Notes: generated by a model from the sequence alone, not told the origin. 64,000 bases of DNA from Rhodobacteraceae bacterium IMCC1335 (GCA_039640495.1 CP046864.1:1798001-1862000), one strand, 5' to 3'. Counted from the stretch's first letter, positions 38,158-45,220 are shown. Made by a program: numbers and translations.

Positions 38158-38624
38158 ATGAAAAAAGGACGACTTATATTTTTTTGTGGCAAGATGGGCG
38201 CTGGAAAAACGACTCTTGCTGCGAGAAAAGTTGACGAGATGGAATCTGTTTTAATAAGCGAGGACGAACTATTATCCAAACTATACGAAGGCAAGATTAA
38301 ATCTGTAAGCGACTATAAACACTATTCTGACAAGCTAAAACCAGTCGTTTTTAATTTGTCGCAGCAAATTCTTCGTAAGGGCATCAATGTGGTTTGGATT
38401 TTCCGGCAAACACAGAACGCCAAAGGCAATGGTTGCGAAGTATAAGTGACAGCATAAATGCAGAACACATCTGTTTTTTTGTAGAGAGAAGTGATGAAGT
38501 TTGTATTAGCCAATTATTAAAACGCGGAAATCCAAACACTGACACAGTAGAAATGTTTTATGCGATAACACAATACTTTGCAGCACCCAGCGACGATGAA
38601 AACCTAAACATAGACAGAGTGTAG
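38158..38624 (+). pseudogene. Frameshifted P-loop kinase/ATPase (AAA_33-like)
   Basis: Frame one runs MKKGRLIFFCGKMGAGKTTL (Walker A GKMGAGKT), VLISEDELLSKLYEGKIKS, ILRKGINVV and then shifts. A second frame continues with LDFPANTERQRQWLRSI, CFFVERSDEVCISQLLKRG and TQYFAAPSDDENLN. Together they make the usual approximately 155-residue AAA family ATPase of the type with SEDE-W-S-LY and DFPANT motifs. One T is missing in the T-run near 38391-38395. Either a real loss of function or a homopolymer sequencing error. Probably cargo, perhaps detoxifying or phosphotransfer; the substrate is unknown. Confidence 0.75.
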
Positions 38625-38634
38625 TCGCACAATA

Positions 38635-39198
38635 CTAAACCAACTCTACAGCATTCGCCAACTGTTCTGCGTTTACGTCAATGTATCGCTGCGTTGTTGC
38701 AATACTGCTGTGCCCAGCAAGTTCTGCAAGCACACGCACACCAACGCCTTTGCTTGCAAGTCGTGTAATAAACGTGCGTCTGCCGCTGTGCGAAGTTGCG
38801 TGTTTTAGACTGCACTGTTGGAAGATGTGTATGAGCAGTTGGCACATTGTGTTGGCACTAAAGAAACTGCCTTTTTGACTGCAGAACAGTGGCGCTGTGG
38901 GCTGTTTGGGTAGAGTTGGGTAATATTGGGCAAGTTGGCGTTTGAGTGTTTTGTTGACGTATACAGTGCGTGTACGAGCACCTTTGGTTGCTGCTGCTGA
39001 CAGCACAAATGAACTATGCACATTGCCAACGTCATCATACACATCGCACATGCGTAATGCTGCAAGTTCCTTTGCACGTAATCCAGCGTGTAAACTAAAC
39101 ACGAAGATTGTCGTGTCGCGCAGTGCGTGCTGTCGTGTAGCACAGTATGCAAGCACACGTTTTATCTCTGCGTCTTTTAGTGTCTTTGCTTGTCGCAT
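38635..39198 (-). CDS. Small tyrosine recombinase of element B
   Basis: A 187-residue catalytic-domain-only tyrosine recombinase, homologous to 30351-30923. Seen: MRQAKTLKDAEIKRVL (compare MKQAKLLTDAEFKRL in element A), LHAGLRAKELAALRM, SHSGRRTFITRLASKG and ATTQRYIDVNAEQLANAVELV with the nucleophilic Tyr. The end TTQRYI and NAVELV is nearly identical in both copies. An in-frame TTG 12 nt upstream could also start it. Confidence 0.92.
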   Translation of the reverse strand: MRQAKTLKDAEIKRVLAYCATRQHALRDTTIFVFSLHAGLRAKELAALRMCDVYDDVGNVHSSFVLSAAATKGARTRTVYVNKTLKRQLAQYYPTLPKQPTAPLFCSQKGSFFSANTMCQLLIHIFQQCSLKHATSHSGRRTFITRLASKGVGVRVLAELAGHSSIATTQRYIDVNAEQLANAVELV

Positions 39199-39206
39199 TG
39201 TTGTGC

Positions 39207-39219
39207 CCAAATCCCATAA
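39207..39219. repeat. 13-bp upstream box CCAAATCCCATAA, copy 1
   Basis: Reads TTATGGGATTTGG toward the small recombinase gene, ending about 9 nt before its ATG. An exact second copy precedes the next minus-strand gene at 40050-40062. It contains GGGA-type ribosome-site bases and may combine a ribosome site with a shared regulatory box. Confidence 0.5.
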
Positions 39220-39302
39220 GTGTCAGTAATTAAGTGTAAATTCTGATATTGTGTTTGGACAACGATTATCTGCGTGGAAATGAGTTGTTCGATAACAAGC
39301 AC

Positions 39303-39506
39303 TTACAGCAGAACCCCATACAATGCGTATTGTATGACATTCTTGTTTGTTTGCAGTGTGTTGTGTCTAAACAGTGTGTTTGAACCTACTGTTTTGTTTG
39401 AGTGTGTTTGAAACACTGTGCTGCAAGCAATACGAAACACTACGCCGTCCCCAAGCAAACGGCGTGTGCTGTCGTCTAAACTGTCTCTGCTAACTTCAGT
39501 CTGCAT
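39303..39506 (-). other. Short open frame of doubtful reality in degenerate DNA
   Basis: A 67-residue frame (MQTEVSRDSLDD...) whose ATG overlaps the stop of the broken HUH-like gene. I see no domain, and its sequence looks like out-of-frame repetitive DNA. The stretch 39199-39495 otherwise holds only the upstream region of the small recombinase. Confidence 0.15.
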
Positions 39507-40046
39507 AAACAGCAGCGTTGGGAATAAATGTGTTGTCTATGTCCCAAGTGCTTATGTCGCCTACAATCCTCTGCTTGTCATAATGTGCCTCTTTTAGAAC
39601 GTAGAAATTTAAGCCTTTGCTGCTGCCTATAATTGTTTGCGTGTACACGTCTTCGCTTTGCCTACAGTTTGTTAAGTGTGCCTAAATATGCTGTTGATTG
39701 TTTCTGCTTGCCTAAAGTGCTTGGGGATGTTGCCTAATATGATGTTGAAACGTGTGGTGAGTGTTTGTGCTTGCGCTGTGTTGACTGCTTCGATGGTTGT
39801 AAGTGCGAGTGGGCGATAGAGATGTGGTTTACGACGTATGAGATTTGATTGATTTGGATGCAGCGTTGCAGCAAGCACATTGAGTGTGTGTCGTAAGTCT
39901 TGCTTTGCTGCTTGAACACTTTTGTGCAGCGTTTTGGCTGATAATCGTGCTGGACAAATGTTTGTGTGCGCAACGACGTAAAACTGCGCCAAGTGTGCTT
40001 GTGCGTCGAAAAGTTGCTGTATGTCAGGCGCCTTGTAAGTTCGCAT
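39496..40046 (-). pseudogene. Frameshifted HUH-like gene of element B
   Basis: The first frame runs MRTYKAPDIQQLFDAQ, PLALTTIEAVNTAQAQTL, FNIILGNIPKHF, INSIFRHT and then stops; a shifted frame continues RQSEDVYTQTIIGSSKGLNF, YVLKEAHYDKQRIVGDIST and ends AAVYAD. One missing base near 39675 explains the break; the joined product is about 183 residues. It lines up in order with the element A HUH protein: its PSFMNVEDLCKLLNTIWK, NHITPIICNERVHDYMTRQQ and NLSTQQAKFEI correspond to PKHF..., TQTIIGSSKGLNFYVLKEA and VGDISTWDI. The HUH histidines are not evident (RFNI at that place), so function is doubtful even without the frameshift. Confidence 0.5.
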
Positions 40047-40049
40047 TGT

Positions 40050-40062
40050 CCAAATCCCATAA
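40050..40062. repeat. 13-bp upstream box CCAAATCCCATAA, copy 2
   Basis: Exact copy of 39207-39219, placed 4 nt upstream of the ATG of the broken HUH-like gene on the minus strand. Confidence 0.5.
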
Positions 40063-40082
40063 ATACTCGTGTGCAAACACCA

Positions 40083-40099
40083 ACACAGCGTTGCTGTGT
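40083..40099. promoter_or_regulatory. Perfect inverted repeat ACACAGC-GTT-GCTGTGT in a divergent intergenic region
   Basis: A 7-3-7 palindrome between the start of the minus-strand HUH-like gene (40046) and the start of the plus-strand DUF6626-like gene (40123). The position fits an operator controlling both. No promoter elements are clear enough to name. Confidence 0.5.
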
Positions 40100-40122
40100 A
40101 TTTATGCGCAGAGGAGAATTTG

Positions 40123-40452
40123 ATGACGAAAACGGTTTTGGATGAGATTAAACACGCATTGATTGCTGCAAATGCAGTGCAAGGCGAACAAGAGTTTTGT
40201 GTTGCGTGGTTGGGGAAGAACGCAAGTTATATGCGTGTTTTGCGCTTCCAACAGTTACAGCCAAGTGCAGATGCGTTGGCAGTGTGTGCAAGTAAATTGA
40301 ATTACTACACACAGCGATTGGAACGCAGCAGTGACAGCAAGCACAAGCAGTGGGCGCAACGCTTTGCAGTGCTGCATAGCAAATGCACAACGGCACTAAA
40401 CGAACAAGCACGGACAAAGTGGCAAGCAGCAGAACGAATGGGTGCTGTGTGA
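40123..40452 (+). CDS. DUF6626-like protein of element B
   Basis: A 109-residue protein with AGAGGAGA before the ATG. Seen: TKTVLDEIKHALIAANAVQG, EFCVAWLGKNASYMRVLRFQ, SADALAVCASKLNYYTQRL, and a Lys/Arg-rich helical C-terminal half. The N-terminal 65 residues share the layout of 31387-31674 in element A (short helix, W-x-G-K/N, Y, alanine-rich helix). Function unknown. Its TGA is followed after one base by the ATG of the microprotein. Confidence 0.6.
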   Translation: MTKTVLDEIKHALIAANAVQGEQEFCVAWLGKNASYMRVLRFQQLQPSADALAVCASKLNYYTQRLERSSDSKHKQWAQRFAVLHSKCTTALNEQARTKWQAAERMGAV

Positions 40453-40453
40453 A

Positions 40454-40549
40454 ATGGGTTTTGGACGTAGAAAGAACGTGCTGCGGTTTTTGGTAGGCAA
40501 GTACTTACAGTTTTGGGGTGGTGATTTTGCACATATGGGGGTGGCATAG
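40454..40549 (+). CDS. Conserved 31-residue microprotein
   Basis: MGFGRRKNVLRFLVGKYLQF then WGGDFAHMGVA. It starts one base after the DUF6626-like stop, and its TAG shares a G with the GTG of the next gene (TAGTG), so three genes are coupled. The frameshifted relative in element A keeps MGF-R, FL, YLQ and GGD at the same spacing, which indicates selection on the peptide. Basic amphipathic first half, aromatic/acidic end; no membrane helix. Function unknown. Confidence 0.6.
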   Translation: MGFGRRKNVLRFLVGKYLQFWGGDFAHMGVA

Positions 40550-40851
40550 TGAGTGCTTTAGCTGATGTGCAACGTGCGCTGAACACGATACGAGACATAA
40601 CGAATAAAGGACAAGCAGCAGTGCGTTTGGAAGTGCTGAGGCTTTTGGCAAGCACGATTGCGGACGAGGCACGTGACATTGAAGGTGTGAAGGTGAAAAC
40701 TGCGCAGCCAAAGCGTAACAAGCCATTGCCAACGCTGCCTATACCCAAGTCTTCCAACACACCAAAGCCAACCCAAGCAGTGCCAAAACAGCAAGTATCG
40801 CAGCAAGACTTCGAACCCATACAAGCCATCAAGCCTATAGCACCCAAGTAG
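40549..40851 (+). CDS. Small proline-rich tailed protein of element B
   Basis: A 100-residue protein with GTG start overlapping the microprotein stop and a G-rich sequence upstream. Residues 1-45 are helical (ADVQRALNTIRDITNKGQAA, LRLLASTIADEARDI), then Lys/Pro-rich (KRNKPLPTLPIPK) and a Gln/Pro tail ending AIKPIAPK. Positional counterpart of 29878-30252. Unrecognised family. Confidence 0.6.
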   Translation: MSALADVQRALNTIRDITNKGQAAVRLEVLRLLASTIADEARDIEGVKVKTAQPKRNKPLPTLPIPKSSNTPKPTQAVPKQQVSQQDFEPIQAIKPIAPK

Positions 40852-41075
40852 TGCTTACATCGGAAAACGATGTAAGCGACGTGCATAGTAGTGGCGTAGA
40901 GCACGTGTGTGCTTGCTATATAAGGTAATTTTGAGGGTAGGGTGCGTTGAGTGCTACACAGCGACAGAGGCTTGTGTGTGCGTTTTTTGCTGGAAAACTG
41001 CAGATTTAACGTGTTTGAATGGGCGAAACGCTGCTTTGGATGAGTGGCATAGTGATGCCCTAAAATAATGGAAAA

Positions 41076-41702
41076 ATGAAAATGTATTTGGCAGAACATT
41101 TCAGAGAAAATGATTTTGAGGAGATTAAGGCGATTGTGGAGCAGTTTCCATTTGCAACGTGTGTTGCAAACATCGGTGATGACTTTGAATTAAATCATTT
41201 TCCAATGATTTGGCGTGACGATAAATTGATTGGGCATATAGCATTTTCCAACAGTATGCATAAAACTTTAGAGGATGGCTGTAAGGCAGCATTTATTTTT
41301 AAAGCAGAAAATTCCTACGTTTCACCAAATTGGTACCCAACCAAAGTGCAGCACCATAAGCACGTACCAACTTGGAATTATCAAGTAGTTCATATGCACG
41401 GTGAATTGTACTTTAAGCATAGTGATAAGGCGAAAATTGCCGCTGTCGGATTGCTTACGCAACTGCACGAGAAGCGGCTAAATGGAGACAATGCTTGGAA
41501 GATGCGAGATGCGCCAAAAGACTACATGAAGACAATGCTTGATGGAATTGTAGGCATTGAGTTTCATATTAATCGACTGGAAGCCAAATCAAAGTTGAGC
41601 CAAAATAGAGAGAAAATTGACTATATTGCTGTGATGAACAAGATGGACGAGATGCAGTTTGTTGGTATGAATAAGAGAATGAAGAGATTAGCAGAACGAT
41701 AG
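41076..41702 (+). CDS. PaiB-like FMN-binding split-barrel protein
   Basis: A 208-residue protein of the PaiB/FMN-binding negative transcriptional regulator family (pyridoxamine-phosphate-oxidase-like split barrel). Seen: FPFATCVANIGDDFELNHFP, LIGHIAFSNSMHKTLEDG, FKAENSYVSPNWYPTK and KHVPTWNYQVVHMHGELYFK, the family signature. Last gene before the presumed right border of element B; less biased in base use than its neighbours, so perhaps captured cargo. The 220 bp upstream hold no gene I can see. Confidence 0.88.
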   Translation: MKMYLAEHFRENDFEEIKAIVEQFPFATCVANIGDDFELNHFPMIWRDDKLIGHIAFSNSMHKTLEDGCKAAFIFKAENSYVSPNWYPTKVQHHKHVPTWNYQVVHMHGELYFKHSDKAKIAAVGLLTQLHEKRLNGDNAWKMRDAPKDYMKTMLDGIVGIEFHINRLEAKSKLSQNREKIDYIAVMNKMDEMQFVGMNKRMKRLAER

Positions 41703-41759
41703 CATTCTTCTTATTACCACGCAAGTATTTGATCCAAAACAATTAAATAAAATTCCGAA

Positions 41760-41830
41760 TAGCCAAGCGTTAAACTTCCAACAAAAAATGTAACGAACAA
41801 AGGGTGGCGTTTTTTCGTGACCCTTTTTTT
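41760..41830 (+). repeat. Presumed right end of element B: TAGCCAAGCGTTAA plus terminator-like hairpin
   Basis: TAGCCAAGCGTTAA at 41760-41773 repeats the motif at 36429-36442 with one change. A hairpin follows at 41802-41823 (GGGTGGCG / CGTGACCC with mismatches, seven T). The hairpin shares ACAA-GGG and CCC-T-run edges with the other attachment repeats but its stem is different, so its role as attR is tentative. Confidence 0.4.
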
Positions 41831-42123
41831 AATGTGGCGATTTAAAACTAAGCCAAAGTTTTAGACCTCCATAGCTTCTAGTGTACAACTTTTACGGGAT
41901 TTAACGACGTTAACCAAGAAGTAAATAAATTGATTTTTGTTACCACAAAGCACCTATTTCGAGTTCGGTTTCATCTTCGGTTTATAGTCTTTAAGTTTGT
42001 AAAAATTTTTAGTTAAATTTAACGGTTTTTGCATTTAGCCTTAACTCCTCCATGGGATAATAATATTTTGATTTTCCCATAAAAATTATGTTTACCCCAG
42101 CCGATGTATAAGTGAGGCTCTCC
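41831..42123. other. AT-rich intergenic stretch
   Basis: About 290 bp of AT-rich DNA with no credible frame on either strand and no repeat of the elements. It separates the presumed end of element B from the next genes. Confidence 0.5.
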
Positions 42124-42402
42124 ATGACCAAAGAAGAACAACATGATACAAAAAGTGTCGAAGCTGACAATGAAGTTGCCGTCGGAGATCATAATGAATC
42201 AACAATCAACATAGATCAGACCACTTACAATATTTCTGAACTCAACGAAAAAACCAAAAATATAGTGGTTTTTCTACGCAGATTAGATCAAGAAAATCAA
42301 GAAACTAGATTTAACTTGAACAAAAATATGCTTGCTCGCCAGCAGGCAATCACAGATTTGAAGTCGGAGCTTAAAAATTTGACTCCAACGAACAAACCTT
42401 GA
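42124..42402 (+). CDS. Small DUF6447-like coiled-coil protein
   Basis: A 92-residue protein; GAGG precedes this ATG, and an in-frame start 12 nt upstream is possible. Acidic N terminus (MTKEEQHDTKSVEADNEVAV), then NIDQTTYNISELNEKTKNIV and a helical C-terminal half (ENQETRFNLNKNMLARQQAI). The order 'x-IDxxxY-x-L-x-E' followed by a long helix recalls DUF6447, known from phage and bacterial genomes. Function unknown. Confidence 0.45.
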   Translation: MTKEEQHDTKSVEADNEVAVGDHNESTINIDQTTYNISELNEKTKNIVVFLRRLDQENQETRFNLNKNMLARQQAITDLKSELKNLTPTNKP

Positions 42403-42579
42403 TTTAAGGGATAGTATTGAAGTGTCGAACTGAACTTTATAATGTTGTTCAAAAAGAAAAATCCTTCAAAGATTTCTGAAGAAGAAAAGTTTGATACTAA
42501 ACTCACTCTTCCTCTAGCTGTAAGACGCAGAACGCCGTTTTTCATGTTATACAGAGGATGAAAAAGATGGGATAGATCT

Positions 42580-43041
42580 TTGGATGATATAATAAATAAG
42601 ACTTTACACGAGTTTTCGTTCCATCTTGCTAAAACTGAAATAGAAATTTTTAAGGAACGAAGACGATGGCGTTCTGACTGTGCTTTAACGAATTATTTTC
42701 AAAGTACACCAGAAAAGGCTGTCTTCAGTCGCATGATGTATATTGCTGCAGTGGTAAAGCAGGGTTACACCGTGGGCGAGATGGCAAAGGAGCTCTCAAT
42801 AAGCCGGCAGACGATTAGCAATCTATGCAAGGAGACAGTTGCTGTAGGTTGGGTAATCTGCGAAAAAAAGGATAAAAGGCACTATTATCAGGCGTCTGAT
42901 GAATTATGCGCGTCAGTCGTCAATTATGCAGATTATAGCTCGGATATGTTTCAAAAGACCATGGTACATGAGGCAGAAGTGCTTTTGGGGCTTCTTAAAA
43001 GACGTAAAGCTGCGTTACCTTTAAGGAACAATGAAAAATAA
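42580..43041 (+). CDS. Winged helix-turn-helix regulator (MarR-like)
   Basis: A 153-residue protein, TTG start with GGGA upstream. Seen: FSRMMYIAAVVKQGYTVGEM, AKELSISRQTISNLCKETVA (the recognition helix-turn-helix) and VGWVICEKKDKRHYYQASDE, the wing. C-terminal helix for dimerisation. The target is unknown; it may control neighbouring accessory genes. Confidence 0.75.
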   Translation: MDDIINKTLHEFSFHLAKTEIEIFKERRRWRSDCALTNYFQSTPEKAVFSRMMYIAAVVKQGYTVGEMAKELSISRQTISNLCKETVAVGWVICEKKDKRHYYQASDELCASVVNYADYSSDMFQKTMVHEAEVLLGLLKRRKAALPLRNNEK

Positions 43042-43455
43042 CGTATTTTCCAACTATGATAGGTTGTGAAGGACTTGATACTATTCGCTAAACGGCTTTT
43101 CGCTAACCATCGATAGGCATTTGTAAGTTCATGAATTCTTTGCCAATTAAGATCAGAGCACGCTCTAAATATAGCGTTGAGATTAACCTGAGTTTAGAGG
43201 TAATAGATCAGTTGAATATATTTGGTTCGTTTTATAGCGTTTTGAAGGGAAGATTTGGCAAATAAAACGCGTTTGGAACGTAATAGGGCCGTAAAAGAGG
43301 GGGACAAGAAGACAGGGCATAAAGGCTAACTAAATTGGGGTTTGATAAGAAACTGGCTCGGTAAGTCGTATAATATATATTATGTTAAATAATTGCGTGC
43401 GTATTTAAGAGCGTTCCGTTATTTCTGCTATCGACCTATAATATAATTTTTAATA
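43042..43455. other. Gene-free stretch upstream of luxR
   Basis: Stop codons in all frames leave no frame longer than a few tens of residues. A TATAAT hexamer at about 43437-43442 could be the -10 box for the downstream regulator; no convincing -35 box is visible. Confidence 0.4.
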
Positions 43456-43478
43456 TTTGTCTGAACCAGACTGACAAA
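43456..43478. promoter_or_regulatory. Inverted repeat upstream of luxR, candidate operator
   Basis: TTTGTC at 43456-43461 and GACAAA at 43473-43478 form a perfect inverted repeat; inside it GTCTG-AAC-CAGAC is a second, offset one. It sits 18 bp before the GTG, between the putative -10 box and the ribosome site AAAGGA. The position suits autoregulation; it is not a canonical lux box. Confidence 0.5.
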
Positions 43479-43496
43479 CGAAAGGACTCTAAGCGC

Positions 43497-44252
43497 GTGA
43501 AAGTCGAAAGATTTCTAAGCGAGATTATGCAAGCGGATCTGATCCGCGATGTTTGGGAACTTCACGTATCAAAAATGCGCGAGTATAATTTTGATCGTTT
43601 GGTCTATGGGTTTACGCATTTTTCTACGGATAACGGATTGGGCGATCCCAATGATTTTACGTTTCTTACCAACCACAGTGCAGATTATATAAATGGGTTC
43701 ATAAATGATGGGCTTTTCAAAGATGCGCCGATGACCAATTGGGCACAGGCCAACAACGGCGCCTGCAGTTGGACACATATTGTAAAGCGAATGCAAAACG
43801 CGACATTAAGCCCAGGTGAATTGGCCACTATCGCCTTCAACCATAAACACGATGTCAAAGCCGGCTATACGATCAGCTTTAAAGCGCCTTCATTGCGGTC
43901 TAAAGGCGCAATTGGGCTGACGGCGCCAAAAAACATGTCGCAAGAGGAAGTCGACGAGAACTGGAAAGAATTTGGCGATGAGATTTTGCTTATCAATAAC
44001 GTTGTTCATTTAAAGATCATTGCGCTTCCTTTGGAAACGCCCGCCGCTTTAAACCTTACAAAGCGCCAAATACAGGTTCTTCAATGGGTCAGTGATGGAA
44101 AAACGTTACAAGATGTTAGCGTTTTGTTGAACATATCGCCGGCCACTGTTGAAAAACATTTGCGGCTTGCCCGCCAAGGTTTGGGCGTTGAAACCACTGT
44201 GCAGGCCATAATGAAGACTGTGCGGCAAAATCAAATTCATATTACCAAATGA
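43497..44252 (+). CDS. LuxR-type quorum-sensing regulator (solo)
   Basis: A 251-residue regulator, GTG start with AAAGGA upstream. N-terminal autoinducer-binding-like domain (residues about 20-165: FDRLVYGFTHFSTDNGLG, WTHIVKRM, GYTISFKAPSLRSKGAIGL) and a C-terminal GerE/LuxR helix-turn-helix (LNLTKRQIQVLQWVSDGKT, ISPATVEKHLRLARQGLG). No luxI-type synthase lies in the window. Base use is core-like. A ligand cannot be stated from the sequence. Confidence 0.9.
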   Translation: MKVERFLSEIMQADLIRDVWELHVSKMREYNFDRLVYGFTHFSTDNGLGDPNDFTFLTNHSADYINGFINDGLFKDAPMTNWAQANNGACSWTHIVKRMQNATLSPGELATIAFNHKHDVKAGYTISFKAPSLRSKGAIGLTAPKNMSQEEVDENWKEFGDEILLINNVVHLKIIALPLETPAALNLTKRQIQVLQWVSDGKTLQDVSVLLNISPATVEKHLRLARQGLGVETTVQAIMKTVRQNQIHITK

Positions 44253-44266
44253 TAATCGCAATAAAA

Positions 44267-44287
44267 AAGGCCGCGTGTAGCGGCCTT
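44267..44287 (-). terminator. Terminator of the rpsB-tsf operon
   Basis: Perfect stem AAGGCCGC / GCGGCCTT with a 5-nt loop; on the minus strand it is followed by a T-run, so it ends the tsf transcript. It can also weakly serve the convergent luxR gene. Confidence 0.85.
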
Positions 44288-44344
44288 GGTGGTTATTGAA
44301 AGCTCTGGGCGCGATCACGCGCCGGAAACCGTAAAAGTCACAAT

Positions 44345-45220
44345 TTAACCTTGCACAACCTTGGCAACTTCGGCTGCGAAATCTTCTTCTTTTTTCTCGA
44401 TACCTTCGCCAACTTCCATCCGCACATAGCCCGTGATTTCAACGCCGGCCTCTTTGGCAGCTTGCTCAACGGTCAAATCTGGATTGATCACAAAAGCTTG
44501 ACCCAAAAGCGTCACCTCGGAGAGGAATTTTTTAATGCGACCCGCGATCATTTTTTCAATCACCGCTTCGGGCTTTCCAGATTCGCGCGCTTGTTCGGTT
44601 AAAACGTTTTTCTCCCGTTCTAGCAAAACCGGATCTAGATCTTCAGCTCTAAGCGATTGCGGGTTTGCGGCCGCAACATGCATAGCAACTTGCTTTGCAA
44701 AAGCTTCGTTGACACCTTTCGTGGCAACGAGAACGCCAATGCGCCCCATACCTTCGGCGGCGCTGCTATGGATATAAGATTGCACGCCGTCGCCCGAGAT
44801 TTTAGACATCCGGCGCAATGACATATTTTCGCCAATCGTCGCAATCTTATCTGTCAAAATCTCGGTTACGGTTTTTCCACCGATATCGGCTTGCGCCAAC
44901 GCATCAAGATCTGCCACATTGAGCGCTTTTTGCGCGAATGAGCCGACCATTGTTTGAAATTCAGCGTTTTTACCAACAAAATCGGTCTCAGAGTTCACTT
45001 CAACAGCCACGCCCGTGCCGTTCTGAACAGAAACGGCTACCAATCCCTCGGCTGCCACGCGGCCCGATTTCTTTGCCGCTTTGGCAAGGCCTTTGGTGCG
45101 CAGCCAATCAACCGCTGCTTCAAAATCGCCTTCAGTTTCTGTCAGGGCTTTCTTTGCGTCCATCATACCTGCGCCTGTCGCGTCGCGCAGTTCTTTTACC
45201 ATTGATGCTGTGATGGCCAT
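44345..45220 (-). CDS. tsf: Elongation factor Ts
   Basis: Nucleotide-exchange factor for EF-Tu. The chosen ATG (GAGGAGAG upstream) gives 291 residues starting [20 protein letters not shown]. Seen: [33 protein letters not shown] (the TDFV contact with EF-Tu) and [10 protein letters not shown]. Downstream of rpsB as in most bacteria. Confidence 0.98.
   Translation of the reverse strand: MAITASMVKELRDATGAGMMDAKKALTETEGDFEAAVDWLRTKGLAKAAKKSGRVAAEGLVAVSVQNGTGVAVEVNSETDFVGKNAEFQTMVGSFAQKALNVADLDALAQADIGGKTVTEILTDKIATIGENMSLRRMSKISGDGVQSYIHSSAAEGMGRIGVLVATKGVNEAFAKQVAMHVAAANPQSLRAEDLDPVLLEREKNVLTEQARESGKPEAVIEKMIAGRIKKFLSEVTLLGQAFVINPDLTVEQAAKEAGVEITGYVRMEVGEGIEKKEEDFAAEVAKVVQG

Larger units (their letters stand above)
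36471..41828. mobile_element. Integrative element B, in tandem with element A
   Basis: About 5.4 kb beginning at the central hairpin with its own large integrase and ending, tentatively, at the hairpin at 41798-41830. Gene set: integrase, frameshifted P-loop kinase, small tyrosine recombinase, broken HUH-like gene, DUF6626-like gene, microprotein, Pro-rich small protein and a PaiB-like gene. Base use is GT-rich on the plus strand and differs from both element A and the core. The right border is less certain than the left. Confidence 0.6.

Noticed and set aside
28146..41830. Prophage or ICE
   Set aside because: No capsid, terminase, portal, tail, relaxosome or type IV secretion gene can be recognised in the island.
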